Source: Leyella stercorea (GTDB lineage: Bacteria; Bacteroidota; Bacteroidia; Bacteroidales; Bacteroidaceae). From it: a stretch of DNA of 64,000 bases. Below the pieces are notes generated by a model that was given only the letters and a program-made list of their open reading frames with translations, did no database searches and had not been told where the DNA came from. Numbering within the stretch: position 1 is the first letter of the stretch; the number at the start of each line of letters is the position of its first letter. The translations under genes were made by a program, and so were the position numbers. The stretch lies in NCBI RefSeq assembly GCF_021531655.1, contig NZ_JADYUF010000017.1, positions 4,195-68,194 on the forward strand. The letters are read 5' to 3'. Positions 49,559 to 58,890 of the stretch are shown piece by piece.

Positions 49559-50626
49559 ATGAAGGTTTACTTTTATCATACCCAAAACATACAATACTGC
49601 CTTGGGCGAATGAGCGAGGGCGAGTTTCCGTCGCATTTCCTGTACGGAGCATGCCATCTTGGCGACCATGGCATCGACGTAGTGTGGCACCGCTCGCCCC
49701 GTAAGGACCGCTCACGCATTGCCACAGCACTGTATACGGCGTGGCGCATACTGACGTGTCGCGAACATTTCGACGCCATTTATGCTACGCATTACAAAGG
49801 ACTGGAGCTGATTGTGCTGCTGCGAGCCATCGGACTTTACCGCCGCCCCATCGTGGTGTGGCACCATCAGCCCGTGGTGAAGTCGGCAAGCCGTCTGCGC
49901 GAACTCTGTGGCAGACTCTTCTATCGTGGTCTTGACCGCATGATATTCTTCTCGAAGAAACTATACGACGACTCGTTGCTATCGCGCAAAGCCCGACCTG
50001 CGCACATGGTTGTGGGTCATTGGGGTGCCGACCTCGACTTCTACGACTCGATAGCGGTCAGTCCGTCCAACAACACCTTTACATTCATAGCTACGGGAAA
50101 GGAACAACGCGACCAGCCTACGCTTATAGAGGCGTTCAACCGCACCCGCCGACGCCTGCGACTCTTCATCGGAATCAATCCCGACCCTAACGTGCCCAAT
50201 CCCAATCTCGATGCCGTGCGCCGCTGTAAGCCTGCCGATAACATCGAGGTGAAGGAGATTTGCGGACTGTTGCCATACGAAATTGCAATAGACGTGGCTC
50301 ATGCCGACTGCGTGGTGATATGCTGTCACAAGACGCGTTACACTGCCGGACTGACCACAGTGGTTGAGGCTCTCGCCCTCGGCAAGCCCATGATATGCAG
50401 CCGAAACCCGCAGATACCCGTAGATTTCGACCGCGAGGGTTGCGGCATTTCTGTTGAATACGGTGATGTGGAGGGTTGGCAGCGAGCCATAGAATACATC
50501 GCCACGCATCCCGATGAGGCGCGACGAATGGGTCAGCGCGGACGGGAAATAGCCGAACGCTTGTTTAATGACAAGCGCGATGCTGAGGAAATAGCGGAGG
50601 TGATAAAAGAAACGGTGGGGAGATAA
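49559..50626 (+). CDS. Glycosyltransferase (GT4-like, GT-B fold)
   Basis: The 355-residue protein has a GT-B layout. The C-terminal half shows TFIATGKEQRDQPTLIEAFNRT, GLLPYEIAIDVAHADCVVICC, then TAGLTTVVEALALGKPMICSRNPQIPVDF, the E-x7-E-type sugar-nucleotide region. The N-terminus has VYFYHTQNIQYCLGRMSEGEFPSHFLYGA. It probably acts with the preceding GT2 in one short polysaccharide or glycolipid unit. It is soluble or peripheral: no membrane helices were seen. Confidence 0.82.
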   Translation: MKVYFYHTQNIQYCLGRMSEGEFPSHFLYGACHLGDHGIDVVWHRSPRKDRSRIATALYTAWRILTCREHFDAIYATHYKGLELIVLLRAIGLYRRPIVVWHHQPVVKSASRLRELCGRLFYRGLDRMIFFSKKLYDDSLLSRKARPAHMVVGHWGADLDFYDSIAVSPSNNTFTFIATGKEQRDQPTLIEAFNRTRRRLRLFIGINPDPNVPNPNLDAVRRCKPADNIEVKEICGLLPYEIAIDVAHADCVVICCHKTRYTAGLTTVVEALALGKPMICSRNPQIPVDFDREGCGISVEYGDVEGWQRAIEYIATHPDEARRMGQRGREIAERLFNDKRDAEEIAEVIKETVGR

Positions 50627-50649
50627 AAACTCTCAACTATAAATAATCC

Positions 50650-51315
50650 TTACCCCATACCCTTAAAACTTAGCGGCTGCATTGCAGCCGTTTTTTCGTT
50701 ATACACTTCCGTCGTTACACGTCTGGCACGCAGGCTGCGCACTTTGGGGAAGTCGCGGAAGTAGTTGTCTTGCGTTATATACCAGCAATGCGACGCTATC
50801 TCGTTCACCCTCTGGGCCATGAGGTCAATCTTACGAGCCGAGCGCGGACTCACTACCGACAGCATACGCTGACCGTTGCGCAGCACGATGGCAAGCACTA
50901 CGTAGGTGTTGACAGTCTTGTCGGCAGACGGGTCGGTGAGTTTGTGGCCGCGCATCGACGACGACACCGTTATGTGCCAGCCATACTGGCTGTTGAGGCG
51001 TTGCATCATCTCGCGGAACACCCGTCCGTGCGACGACGTGTCGGGAATGCGCTTGTACATAATATAATAATGTATCATCTCGTGCAGCAGCGTCTCCTGA
51101 TATTCACGCTCGTTGCAATCGTAATAGGTGCTGATGCGTATGGTGAAGTCGGTGTATACACGCTTCAGCAGACGGCGTTGGCATTTGCACGCCATAGTGC
51201 CCAGACGGGTGCGTGCCTTGGACAGCACCAGACGAGGCACAGGCAGCTCATCGCCGAAATAATCGGCGTTGAACTGCCTGAACCATGCGCGAAGTATGTC
51301 GGTGGTAAGGGTCAT
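50650..51315 (-). CDS. SprT-like zinc metalloprotease
   Basis: The 221-residue protein has the SprT/Spartan-type motif HEMIHYYIMYKRIPDTSSHGRVFREMM, where HExxH and the later His bind zinc. The C-terminal part holds basic residues. Spartan relatives cut proteins crosslinked to DNA; a bacterial role is not established. Its first 19 nt are duplicated at 51450-51468, overlapping the tlpA stop. Confidence 0.8.
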   Translation of the reverse strand: MTLTTDILRAWFRQFNADYFGDELPVPRLVLSKARTRLGTMACKCQRRLLKRVYTDFTIRISTYYDCNEREYQETLLHEMIHYYIMYKRIPDTSSHGRVFREMMQRLNSQYGWHITVSSSMRGHKLTDPSADKTVNTYVVLAIVLRNGQRMLSVVSPRSARKIDLMAQRVNEIASHCWYITQDNYFRDFPKVRSLRARRVTTEVYNEKTAAMQPLSFKGMG

Positions 51316-51470
51316 TCTATTACAATACTATCATATAAATTAAAAATGAAGTACACTGCAAATTTACAACAATTTCTCTGTAAAAATGCAGTGTACTTCA
51401 TTTTTGATAGGTTTTCCACATGAAAATGCAGTCTATTTCATTTCTCTTGTGTCGGTAGTAAGGGTCATTC
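51297..51470. repeat. 21-bp direct repeat flanking a hairpin insert between tlpA and sprT
   Basis: The 21-bp repeats at 51297-51317 and 51450-51470 differ at one base. They bracket ~130 bp with a perfect 19-bp inverted repeat (51342-51360 and 51387-51405) and a third partial copy of the arm (about 51423-51443). The right copy contains the tlpA stop (TGA inside ATGA); the left copy contains the sprT start. Confidence 0.9.
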
Positions 51471-52028
51471 GGCGCAGTCGGGATATACTGACGTGAGGAA
51501 TGCGTTGACTTTGTCGGACATTACTGTTGCCAATGCGACCTTGCCCTCTGGGTCTATGACGTAGACCGAAGGAATCCACTTGATGTGGTAAGCCAATGAT
51601 ACGGGCGACTCGCGCATGTTCTTCAGGTCGCTCACCTGGGTGTAGGGCAGCGCAAGTTTAGCCACTCCGTTCTTCCACGACTCGTTGTTTCTGTCGAACG
51701 AAACGCCTACAAACTCCACTCCTTTTTGATGGAACTTGTTGTACAGGGCTACGATGTTGGGCGCGTCTCTGCGACAGTCGGAACACCACGAAGCCCAGAA
51801 GTCGAGCACTACGTATTTGCCACGCAGGCTCTTCAGCGAGAACTGCTTGCCGTCGATAGTGTTGAGCGCAATCTCGGGGGCTTCGGTGCCAGGCTTCAGA
51901 AGTTCGGTGGAGTACTTGGCATCAAGGTCGTCGGCAGCAGTCTGTGTATTAGTCTGCGCCTGAGCGTTAATGGCTTGTGGCATGGCAGTCATAGCCAATG
52001 CCAATAAGAAAAGCTTAAAGTGTTTCAT
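51465..52028 (-). CDS. TlpA-like exported thioredoxin (peroxiredoxin-type)
   Basis: The 187-residue protein has a signal peptide (about 1-24, ending NAQAQ). The AhpC/TSA-Redoxin domain has the CxxC active site WASWCSDCRRDAPNIVALY and a conserved cis-Pro region (IKWIPSVYVIDPEG). It is a periplasmic thiol-disulfide oxidoreductase. The stop TGA belongs to an ATGA that once may have been the start of sprT (see the repeat entry). Confidence 0.92.
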   Translation of the reverse strand: MKHFKLFLLALAMTAMPQAINAQAQTNTQTAADDLDAKYSTELLKPGTEAPEIALNTIDGKQFSLKSLRGKYVVLDFWASWCSDCRRDAPNIVALYNKFHQKGVEFVGVSFDRNNESWKNGVAKLALPYTQVSDLKNMRESPVSLAYHIKWIPSVYVIDPEGKVALATVMSDKVNAFLTSVYPDCAE

Positions 52029-52083
52029 ATGCTTATGTATTGGAATGATTTTTCGTTATTTAGTATGTAGTATACGAGTAAAG

Positions 52084-53634
52084 TCATTGCTTCTCCGTCT
52101 GCGTCTTGGGCCAGTTGACGAGAAACAGTTTGTCGGTGGCTCGTGTGAAGGCGGTGTAAAGCCAGTGTATGTAGTCGGGCGTGAGCATGTCGTCGGTCAT
52201 GTAGCCTTGGTCGACATATACGTGTGCCCATTGTCCGCCTTGCGCCTTGTGGCAGGTCACGGCGTAGGCATATTTTATCTGAAGAGCGTTGTAGTAGGGG
52301 TCTTTCTTCAGCTTCTTGTAGCGTTCGGGCTTTGAGGGCACGTCGGCATAGTCGAGCATAACCTGCTCGAAGAGCTGCTGATTTTGGTCGTGCGTGAGTG
52401 CTGGCGCTTCGGTAGAGAGCGAGTCGGTCATTGCCGTGACTTGCAACTCGTAGTTGTCGTAGTCGGGGAATCGAAGCCAAAGGTCGACGAAGTGGAATCC
52501 GTACAGGTCGCGGCGGTTGCGCACGCGCTGTATCACGGCACGGTCGCCGTTGGCTATGAATGATGGGGTAGGGCTGCTTTGCTGCTGGTTGTCGGCTGCA
52601 GGGGTGTTGGTTGCGGTAGCGGCAGAAGGGTTGGCGTTGTGTGAAGTCGGGTCCTTGGCGAGTCCGGCTTTGTTCAAGGCGGCATCCTGCTCGGTCCAGA
52701 AGTAATTGTTCTTGACTATCATCAGCCAGTCGCCCGACGTCAGTTCTTCCTCGCGCCACAGCACCTGGCTGCGTATGCCCTGATTGAATATGTTGGCGCG
52801 CTTGTTGCTTCGTGTCACCACCATCGTCTCGTCCATTCCCACTTCGGAATAACTTGTGGCAAGCGACTCGATGAGTTCGTCGCCAGAAACGTTGACGATG
52901 TCGGCAAAACCATGAAATCGTATTTGTGGTAAAGCGGTGGCTTCGTCGTGCGTTATCATCTGGCGTATCACGGTGGCGTTGTACAGAATGCCAGATTCCT
53001 GGCTCTGGCGCAGCACTTCATTGAGGTCGCTCTCGTATGTGGTCAGTCCGTAGCCGCTCATGAAGTCGGCACACAGGGCAGGCGATTCCTCTTCGCCCAC
53101 AGGCGGAAGCTGTGCTTTGTCGCCGATAAGCATCAGTCGGCAGTTGCGTCCGGAATATACAAACTGCACGAGATCGTCAAGCAGACAGCCAGTGCCGAAC
53201 ACCGATCCCTGCAGCCCTTCGTTTGCAATCATCGACGCCTCGTCGACCATAAACAGGGTGTCGGCGTGCATGTTGGGTGCAAGCGAGAAGTTGCCTTCGA
53301 GCGACTTCTGTCGGTAGATGCGGCGGTGGATGGTTGATGCAGGTGTATCGGAATTGATAGCGAACACCTTGGCTGCGCGTCCGGTAGGTGCAAGCAGCAC
53401 CACGCGTTGCTTAAGTCGCAGCATAGTGCGCACGATGGCACCCGACAGCGACGTCTTGCCCGTTCCGGCTGAGCCGCGTAGTATCATTACGGCACGGTCG
53501 TCGCGGTCGGTCATGAACGCGGCGAATGTCGTGAGTGCATGGTTTTGGTCGAGCGTCGGCTCAAATCCGAAACTCTGTCGTATCTGGTAAATTAGTTCGT
53601 CCTGTAGCACAGTGGCTTGAGTATTATAATGCAT
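52084..53634 (-). CDS. RecD-like superfamily 1 DNA helicase
   Basis: The 516-residue protein has Walker A GSAGTGKTS (residues 54-62), Walker B with FMVDEASMIANEG, then motif III LIGDKAQLPPVGEEES. The C-terminal UvrD/RecD module has AYAVTCHKAQGGQWAHVYVDQG and LYTAFTRATDKLFLV. It is a 5'-3' helicase of the ATP-dependent RecD-like type, without RecBC partners here. A ~35-residue Ala/Thr/Asn/Gln-rich insert (about 322-357) lies inside the helicase fold before SFIANGDRAVIQRV. ATG at 53634 is used. Confidence 0.88.
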   Translation of the reverse strand: MHYNTQATVLQDELIYQIRQSFGFEPTLDQNHALTTFAAFMTDRDDRAVMILRGSAGTGKTSLSGAIVRTMLRLKQRVVLLAPTGRAAKVFAINSDTPASTIHRRIYRQKSLEGNFSLAPNMHADTLFMVDEASMIANEGLQGSVFGTGCLLDDLVQFVYSGRNCRLMLIGDKAQLPPVGEEESPALCADFMSGYGLTTYESDLNEVLRQSQESGILYNATVIRQMITHDEATALPQIRFHGFADIVNVSGDELIESLATSYSEVGMDETMVVTRSNKRANIFNQGIRSQVLWREEELTSGDWLMIVKNNYFWTEQDAALNKAGLAKDPTSHNANPSAATATNTPAADNQQQSSPTPSFIANGDRAVIQRVRNRRDLYGFHFVDLWLRFPDYDNYELQVTAMTDSLSTEAPALTHDQNQQLFEQVMLDYADVPSKPERYKKLKKDPYYNALQIKYAYAVTCHKAQGGQWAHVYVDQGYMTDDMLTPDYIHWLYTAFTRATDKLFLVNWPKTQTEKQ

Positions 53635-53654
53635 AGAAAAGGATAGAATGAAAC

Positions 53655-54815
53655 TTATATCCTCTGATAAATCTTCAATCCGAACATCGGCACGAGAGCG
53701 TACATCCATTCCATTATCTCAGCGAGATGATGTTCGTACGCTTTCCATTCCTTTTGCTTGAGGAAGAAGTAAATCTCGATGGGTAGTCCGTTTTCGGTGG
53801 GTTCGAGCTGGCGCATCAGGAATGTAGCGTTTGTCACCACGTCGTCGCGTCGTTCGAGCCAGCGCTCCATATAGCGGCGGAACAGCGTAAGATTGATAAC
53901 ATCGCCGTTCATCTCCTCCAGTTTCATCAATCCTTCGGCTGCAAGAGCCTTTTTGAGTTCGTCGGATGCTATGGCTATAGAGCGGAAGTCGATGTATATG
54001 GCGCGAGTGACGCGTCTGCCGGCGCTTTCCTCCATGCCATGCCAGTTCTGGAAAGAGTCTTCAATGAGTTTCTGTGGTGGTACGGTCACTATGGTATTGT
54101 CGAAGTTGCGCACTTTGACTGTTGACAGCGTGATGTCCTCTACTGTACCGTTGGCACCTGCCTTGCTCATCGTTATCCAGTCGCCCTTGCGTACCATGTT
54201 GTTGCTTGTGAGTCGGATGCCAGCAACAAGACCCGTTATGGTGTCCTTGAACACGAGCATAAGTACTGCCGAAGTAGCACCGAGTCCGGCGAGAAGAGTG
54301 AGTGGACTGCGGTCGATGATGATAGAAATGATGACGATGACACCGAGAAAAATCACTATAATCTTCAATACACCGCAGAAGGAATGCAGATATTGTTGTG
54401 TGGCAGAACGCTTGTCGTTGTTGTCGAAGAGCTTGAGCGAACTGATAAAGGTGGTAGCCAGTCGCATTGTGGCTATGGTAATGTATATAGCCGTAGCCTT
54501 AAGGATGAGGCTCTGTATTATCGGGTAGTCGGAAAATATTGGAGGCATAAGCATCCAAACGATAATGGCAGGCACAATGTTGCATGCAGCCCTGATTATC
54601 TGTGGGTTAAACAGATAGTCGTCCCATACAACATCGGTACGACTTGTGATGCGTGCGGCAAGTGGCGACACCACCTTGATGCACAGCAAGTAGACAAGCC
54701 ATGCTATGAGTGCTACGGTGGCGAATAGCATAGAGAGGGTGACAAACGATAACCATCCACCTGTTAGCGAGGTGGAGGCAAGCAATTGCTCTATGTATTT
54801 TGTTATTTCGTTCAT
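53655..54815 (-). CDS. MscS-family mechanosensitive channel
   Basis: The 386-residue protein has about five hydrophobic segments, then the MscS pore region (LLAGLGATSAVLMLVFKDTITGLVAGIRLTSNNMVRKGDWITM) and the beta domain (NGTVEDITLSTVKVRNFDNTIVTVPPQKLIEDSFQNWHG). It is a YbdG-type small mechanosensitive channel. It relieves turgor under osmotic down-shock. Confidence 0.93.
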   Translation of the reverse strand: MNEITKYIEQLLASTSLTGGWLSFVTLSMLFATVALIAWLVYLLCIKVVSPLAARITSRTDVVWDDYLFNPQIIRAACNIVPAIIVWMLMPPIFSDYPIIQSLILKATAIYITIATMRLATTFISSLKLFDNNDKRSATQQYLHSFCGVLKIIVIFLGVIVIISIIIDRSPLTLLAGLGATSAVLMLVFKDTITGLVAGIRLTSNNMVRKGDWITMSKAGANGTVEDITLSTVKVRNFDNTIVTVPPQKLIEDSFQNWHGMEESAGRRVTRAIYIDFRSIAIASDELKKALAAEGLMKLEEMNGDVINLTLFRRYMERWLERRDDVVTNATFLMRQLEPTENGLPIEIYFFLKQKEWKAYEHHLAEIMEWMYALVPMFGLKIYQRI

Positions 54816-54824
54816 AATAATCGG

Positions 54825-56090
54825 TTATGGTTGGCACAGTATAGTGCATACACGGTCTTGGAATGCACGCCCGTTGGGATGGTGCATGATGCCTTGGTTG
54901 ATTATGGAGAATGCCAGATGATGGCCGTTGGCAGCTGTACAATAACCCGCAAGCGACGATATGCCTTTGACAGTACCAGTCTTGGCGAACACGTTGCTTT
55001 GTGTGAACGGACCGCGCATACGACGGCGTAGGGTGCCGTCTACGCCAGCTTCGGGCAGGGCTGGATGCAGATGCAGATAGATATTATTGTTGCGGAATGC
55101 GTAGCGCAGCAACTTCACCTCAAGTTCGGCAGACACATAATTATATAGTGACAATCCCGAACCGTCGGCAATCTGATAGCGCCGAGGGTTGAGCCCCACC
55201 TTACTTATCAGTCGGCCTATTACCGTGGCAGCATCTTTGGCGGTAGCGCGTCGGTTGCCTGTTGAGGCTGCCAGTTGGTAGAACATCGACTCGGCATACA
55301 GGTTGTCGCTCTCCTTGAGCATACGCATCAGTATCTGGTCGATAGAGTGGAATCGGCTTGCTATGCAGTAGGCATCGTCGGGCTTGCGTGCCTCGCCCAG
55401 TGTGGCTTCCACAACGATGCCCGCCTCGCGCAGTTCGTCGACAAAGCGCTTCACGAACAAGTTGCGACGGCTGATGAGCAGCGGCGAGAGTATAGGGTTG
55501 TCGTCGTCCCAGCACCATCCGCATCCAAGCGTGTCGGCACTCTTCATGGTCTTGTCGGCGTATATGTTGCCGCGTATTGTGTCCACACCCATCTTGCGTA
55601 TGCCCTCCACGAAGGCTCGCATGTCGTCGATGTTGAATCGCGGGTCGAATCCGCCCACGCAGTATACGTTGCCGTTGAGTGTTCCGTTGCTCACCTCGCC
55701 TGTGTAGCATAGTTCGGTCTTGAAGCGATAGCTGCCACCCAATTTGTCAATGGCAGTTATGGCTGTTATCACTTTCATTGTAGATGCGGGACGCATAAGC
55801 TGGCGCTCGTTGTGGGCATATATGGTTGAGTCGGCATCAAGGTCGTACACCATTATTCCCACTTGCGATGTGCTGAACATGTCGCTCGCGAGCAGTCGGT
55901 TGATGTGAGTGCGCACCTGTTCAGTCCAGGGCAGAGCGTGCTGTGATGTTGTGAGTGTGTCGTTGAGCAGCGAGTCGGTCACAACTTCGTCGTCGCTGAT
56001 GTCTTCCTGTGCGTGCGTGGTGAAGTTGGCGGCAAATATCATGCATATAATAAGAGCCGCGCGCGTAATAATATTATAATGTGTAATCAT
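54825..56090 (-). CDS. dacB: D-alanyl-D-alanine carboxypeptidase/endopeptidase (PBP4-type, S13)
   Basis: The 421-residue protein has a signal peptide (about 1-27). The penicillin-binding triad is complete: SxxK at Ser103-TMK106 (in RPASTMKVITAI), SxN in KESDNLYAESMF, and KTG in FAKTGTVKGISSLAGY. It trims or cleaves peptidoglycan peptides in the periplasm. Its start overlaps the stop of the upstream PH-like gene by 4 nt (ATGA), so the two are co-translated. Confidence 0.94.
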   Translation of the reverse strand: MITHYNIITRAALIICMIFAANFTTHAQEDISDDEVVTDSLLNDTLTTSQHALPWTEQVRTHINRLLASDMFSTSQVGIMVYDLDADSTIYAHNERQLMRPASTMKVITAITAIDKLGGSYRFKTELCYTGEVSNGTLNGNVYCVGGFDPRFNIDDMRAFVEGIRKMGVDTIRGNIYADKTMKSADTLGCGWCWDDDNPILSPLLISRRNLFVKRFVDELREAGIVVEATLGEARKPDDAYCIASRFHSIDQILMRMLKESDNLYAESMFYQLAASTGNRRATAKDAATVIGRLISKVGLNPRRYQIADGSGLSLYNYVSAELEVKLLRYAFRNNNIYLHLHPALPEAGVDGTLRRRMRGPFTQSNVFAKTGTVKGISSLAGYCTAANGHHLAFSIINQGIMHHPNGRAFQDRVCTILCQP

Positions 56091-56479
56091 TGTTCCTGTC
56101 TGCGTTTTATCTCTCTGATGAATCCGTCGGGCTCTGACGGCTGTGCGTAGGTGATGTGGCTGGCGCCGTATTCTATGACAATGTGGCTCGCCACAATCAG
56201 CGTGCCCTTAATCTTGCGTGCCGAAATGATGTCGTCTACGGGTATGACCAGACGCTTGCCAAGACGTCCGCGTGCAATGACGAGCTGTCCGTCGGTGGTG
56301 AATGTGTATGTGGTGTTGATTGATCGGTCGACGCCAGCTGCACCCACCAGCATGCATACAAGACCTATCAAGGGCGTCACACCGGTGCGCACAAGAAAGC
56401 ACCACAATGCGCACACCGCCAGTAGCAGTATGGCAGCGAAAGCCTGTGGGCTGAATCGTTGATGAAATGTTCTGTCCAT
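56087..56479 (-). CDS. Small membrane protein with PH-like domain
   Basis: The 130-residue protein has two N-terminal helices (FAAILLLAVCALWCFLV and VTPLIGLVCMLVGAAG). A PH-like beta region (INTTYTFTTDGQLVIARGRLGKRLVIPVDDIISARKI) resembles the bacterial PH domain family often found with two membrane helices. It sits in the inner membrane; function unknown. It overlaps dacB by 4 nt and starts at 56479. Confidence 0.65.
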   Translation of the reverse strand: MDRTFHQRFSPQAFAAILLLAVCALWCFLVRTGVTPLIGLVCMLVGAAGVDRSINTTYTFTTDGQLVIARGRLGKRLVIPVDDIISARKIKGTLIVASHIVIEYGASHITYAQPSEPDGFIREIKRRQEQ

Positions 56480-56623
56480 AATTGGCTACAAAGTTACGCA
56501 TAATTATCCGAATGGACGGGTCGAACAATTACAACAAAATAAAAAGCAACGTAATAAGAACTTTTTTTAACCTTTTGTATTCTATTTGTAATGAAAAACT
56601 TCGCATAAGTCAGAATTTATTTT

Positions 56624-56631
56624 TAATTTTG
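56624..56631 (+). promoter_or_regulatory. -7 element of the aminotransferase gene
   Basis: TAATTTTG matches TAnnTTTG, 27 nt upstream of the ATG at 56659. Confidence 0.6.
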
Positions 56632-56658
56632 CAAGAAATAATAACGAGACTTGAAATT

Positions 56659-57852
56659 ATGGCAGAATTATCAAATCGTCTTAATCGCCTCGCTCCGTCA
56701 GCGACACTTGCTATGTCGCAGAAGAGTGGCGAAATGAAGGCACAAGGTGTAGACGTTATCAACCTCAGTGTCGGTGAACCCGACTTTAACACTCCTGACC
56801 ACATCAAGGAAGCAGCCAAGAAGGCTATCGATGAGAACTTCTCGCGTTACTCACCAGTTCCAGGATACATGGATTTGCGTAAGGCTATCGTGGCAAAACT
56901 CAAGAACGAGAACAATCTCGACTATACAACAGCTGAGATTCTCGTGTCGAACGGAGCCAAGCAGAGCGTATGCAACACTGTAATGGCGCTTGTCAACGAC
57001 GGTGAAGAAGTGATAATTCCTGCCCCATATTGGGTGAGCTATCCGCAGATGGTGAAGCTCGCAGGTGGTAATCCGGTTATCGTTAATGCTGGTTTCGAGC
57101 AGGACTTCAAGATTACTCCAGAACAACTTGAAGCCGCCATCACACCAAAGACACGTATGCTCATACTCTGCTCGCCAAGCAATCCTACAGGCAGCGTTTA
57201 CTCGAAGAGCGAACTTGAGGCTCTTGCCGAGGTCATCAAGCGTCATGAGGGTCTGTATGTGCTTGCCGATGAGATTTATGAACACATTAATTATATAGGC
57301 CATCACGAGAGTATCGCTCAGTTCCCAGGCATGAAGGAACGCTCAATCATCGTCAACGGTGTGTCAAAGGCATACGCAATGACAGGATGGCGTATCGGCT
57401 TTATCGCCGCCCCCGAATGGATTGTCAAAGGCTGCAACAAACTTCAGGGACAGTATACTTCAGGTCCTTGCTCGGTAAGCCAGAAGGCTGCAGAGGCTGC
57501 CTATACCGCATCGCAAGAGTGTGTTGAGACAATGCGCCAGGCTTTCGAACGCCGCCGCGACCTTATCGTCGAACTGGCAAAGCAGATTCCGGGTCTGGAA
57601 GTAAACAAGCCAGAGGGCGCTTTCTATCTCTTCCCGAAGTGTTCAAGCTTCTACGGCAAGACAGACGGCAAGCGTACAATTCAGAATTCAACCGATTTGG
57701 CTATGTATCTTCTTGAAGAAGGACATGTAGCTACAGTAGGAGGTGACGCATTTGGCGATCCGGAATGCTTCCGCATGAGCTACGCTACAAGCGACGACAA
57801 TATCCGCGAAGCAATGCGCCGTATTAAGGAAGTATTGGGTCGATTGAAATAA
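56659..57852 (+). CDS. Class I pyridoxal-phosphate aminotransferase (aspartate aminotransferase type)
   Basis: The 397-residue protein is a fold-type I aminotransferase. Features are LSVGEPDFNTPDHIKEAA at the substrate-binding region, ILCSPSNPTGSVYSKSELEALAE, the PLP-binding Lys in VNGVSKAYAMTGWRIGF and the C-terminal carboxylate-binding Arg in FRMSYATSDDNI. AspC-type transamination of aspartate or aromatic acids is expected. ATG at 56659 is used: the upstream ORF extension overlaps the promoter. Confidence 0.93.
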   Translation: MAELSNRLNRLAPSATLAMSQKSGEMKAQGVDVINLSVGEPDFNTPDHIKEAAKKAIDENFSRYSPVPGYMDLRKAIVAKLKNENNLDYTTAEILVSNGAKQSVCNTVMALVNDGEEVIIPAPYWVSYPQMVKLAGGNPVIVNAGFEQDFKITPEQLEAAITPKTRMLILCSPSNPTGSVYSKSELEALAEVIKRHEGLYVLADEIYEHINYIGHHESIAQFPGMKERSIIVNGVSKAYAMTGWRIGFIAAPEWIVKGCNKLQGQYTSGPCSVSQKAAEAAYTASQECVETMRQAFERRRDLIVELAKQIPGLEVNKPEGAFYLFPKCSSFYGKTDGKRTIQNSTDLAMYLLEEGHVATVGGDAFGDPECFRMSYATSDDNIREAMRRIKEVLGRLK

Positions 57853-57900
57853 AAAAATGTTAAAGACTGCGCAAACACATTTTTATTTGTCATTATTTGC

Positions 57901-57908
57901 TAACTTTG
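57901..57908 (+). promoter_or_regulatory. -7 element of the exbB-tonB operon
   Basis: TAACTTTG, 112 nt upstream of exbB. The -33 box is unclear. The long leader has no gene or clear structure. Confidence 0.55.
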
Positions 57909-58020
57909 CCAAAGCGCAAACGATGTCAGATATAATGTATTTGCGCAGACAATGTATTAACCATTTAAATAACGGATAAATTTTTAACCATTAATAACTT
58001 ATTAAATTCTACAAAAAATT

Positions 58021-58860
58021 ATGGCAACTACACAAGCTAAAGCGAATCCTAAGAAGAAATCTTCAGGATTCCAGGGAGTTAGAGACGCAATTTGGATTAT
58101 CGTTGCATGTTTCATCCTCGCAGTATGTTTCTTCAAGTTCGTACTTGGAAACCCAGACAACTTCGTAGGCGGAGACCCTGCAAACGCTGTTAAGGACGGT
58201 AGCCTTCTCGGTACTGTGTACAAAGGTGGTATCGTCGTTCCTGTGATCATTACATTGCTCTTTACTGTAATCGCTCTCTCTATCGAGCGCTTCTTCGCTC
58301 TTCGTACCGCTTTCGGTAAGAGCTCACTCGGCAAGTTCGTTATCTCTGTTAAGCAGGCTATCACTGCCGGTGATATGGCTAAGGCTCAGCAGATCTGCGA
58401 CAAGCAGCAGGGTTGTGTTGCTAACGTAGTTGGCGCTTCTATCGCTGCTTACAAGGAAATGGAGAATACTCCTAACCTCAAGCGTGCTGCTAAGGTAGCT
58501 AAGATTCAGCAGGCTCACGAGGAGGCTACTCAGCTCGAGATGCCTACACTCCAGATGAACATGCCTATCCTTGCTACTATCGTTACTCTCGGTACTCTTA
58601 CCGCTCTTTTCGGTACTGTAGTAGGTATGATTCGTTCATTCGCCGCTCTTGCTTCAGGTGGTGGTGGTGACTCACTCCAGCTCTCTGAGGGTATTTCTGA
58701 GGCCCTTGTAAATACCGCATCTGGTATTTTGACATCTTGGTTCGCTGTAGTTTCTTACAACTACTATTCAAACAAGATTGATAAGCTGACATACGCGCTT
58801 GACGAAGTAGGTTACACTATTGCTCAGACATACGAAGCAAATCACGGAGACGAGGCTTAA
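58021..58860 (+). CDS. exbB: MotA/TolQ/ExbB proton channel protein
   Basis: The 279-residue protein has three membrane helices (about 24-45, 77-95 and 175-215) and the ExbB signature LATIVTLGTLTALFGTVVGMIRSFAAL. It forms the stator pentamer that powers TonB with the proton gradient. It heads the operon exbB-exbD-exbD-tonB. Codon use in this region is strongly biased (GCT, CGT), which fits high expression. Confidence 0.93.
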   Translation: MATTQAKANPKKKSSGFQGVRDAIWIIVACFILAVCFFKFVLGNPDNFVGGDPANAVKDGSLLGTVYKGGIVVPVIITLLFTVIALSIERFFALRTAFGKSSLGKFVISVKQAITAGDMAKAQQICDKQQGCVANVVGASIAAYKEMENTPNLKRAAKVAKIQQAHEEATQLEMPTLQMNMPILATIVTLGTLTALFGTVVGMIRSFAALASGGGGDSLQLSEGISEALVNTASGILTSWFAVVSYNYYSNKIDKLTYALDEVGYTIAQTYEANHGDEA

Positions 58861-58890
58861 TTTTACTAACCCTTTAAAACATTTATCATT

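Noticed and set aside
48525..49730. Minus-strand ORF of 401 codons opposite the GT2 gene
   Set aside because: No recognisable domain, and it is His/Arg/Ala-rich as expected from the antisense of GC-rich codons. The plus-strand frame has clear GT2 motifs.
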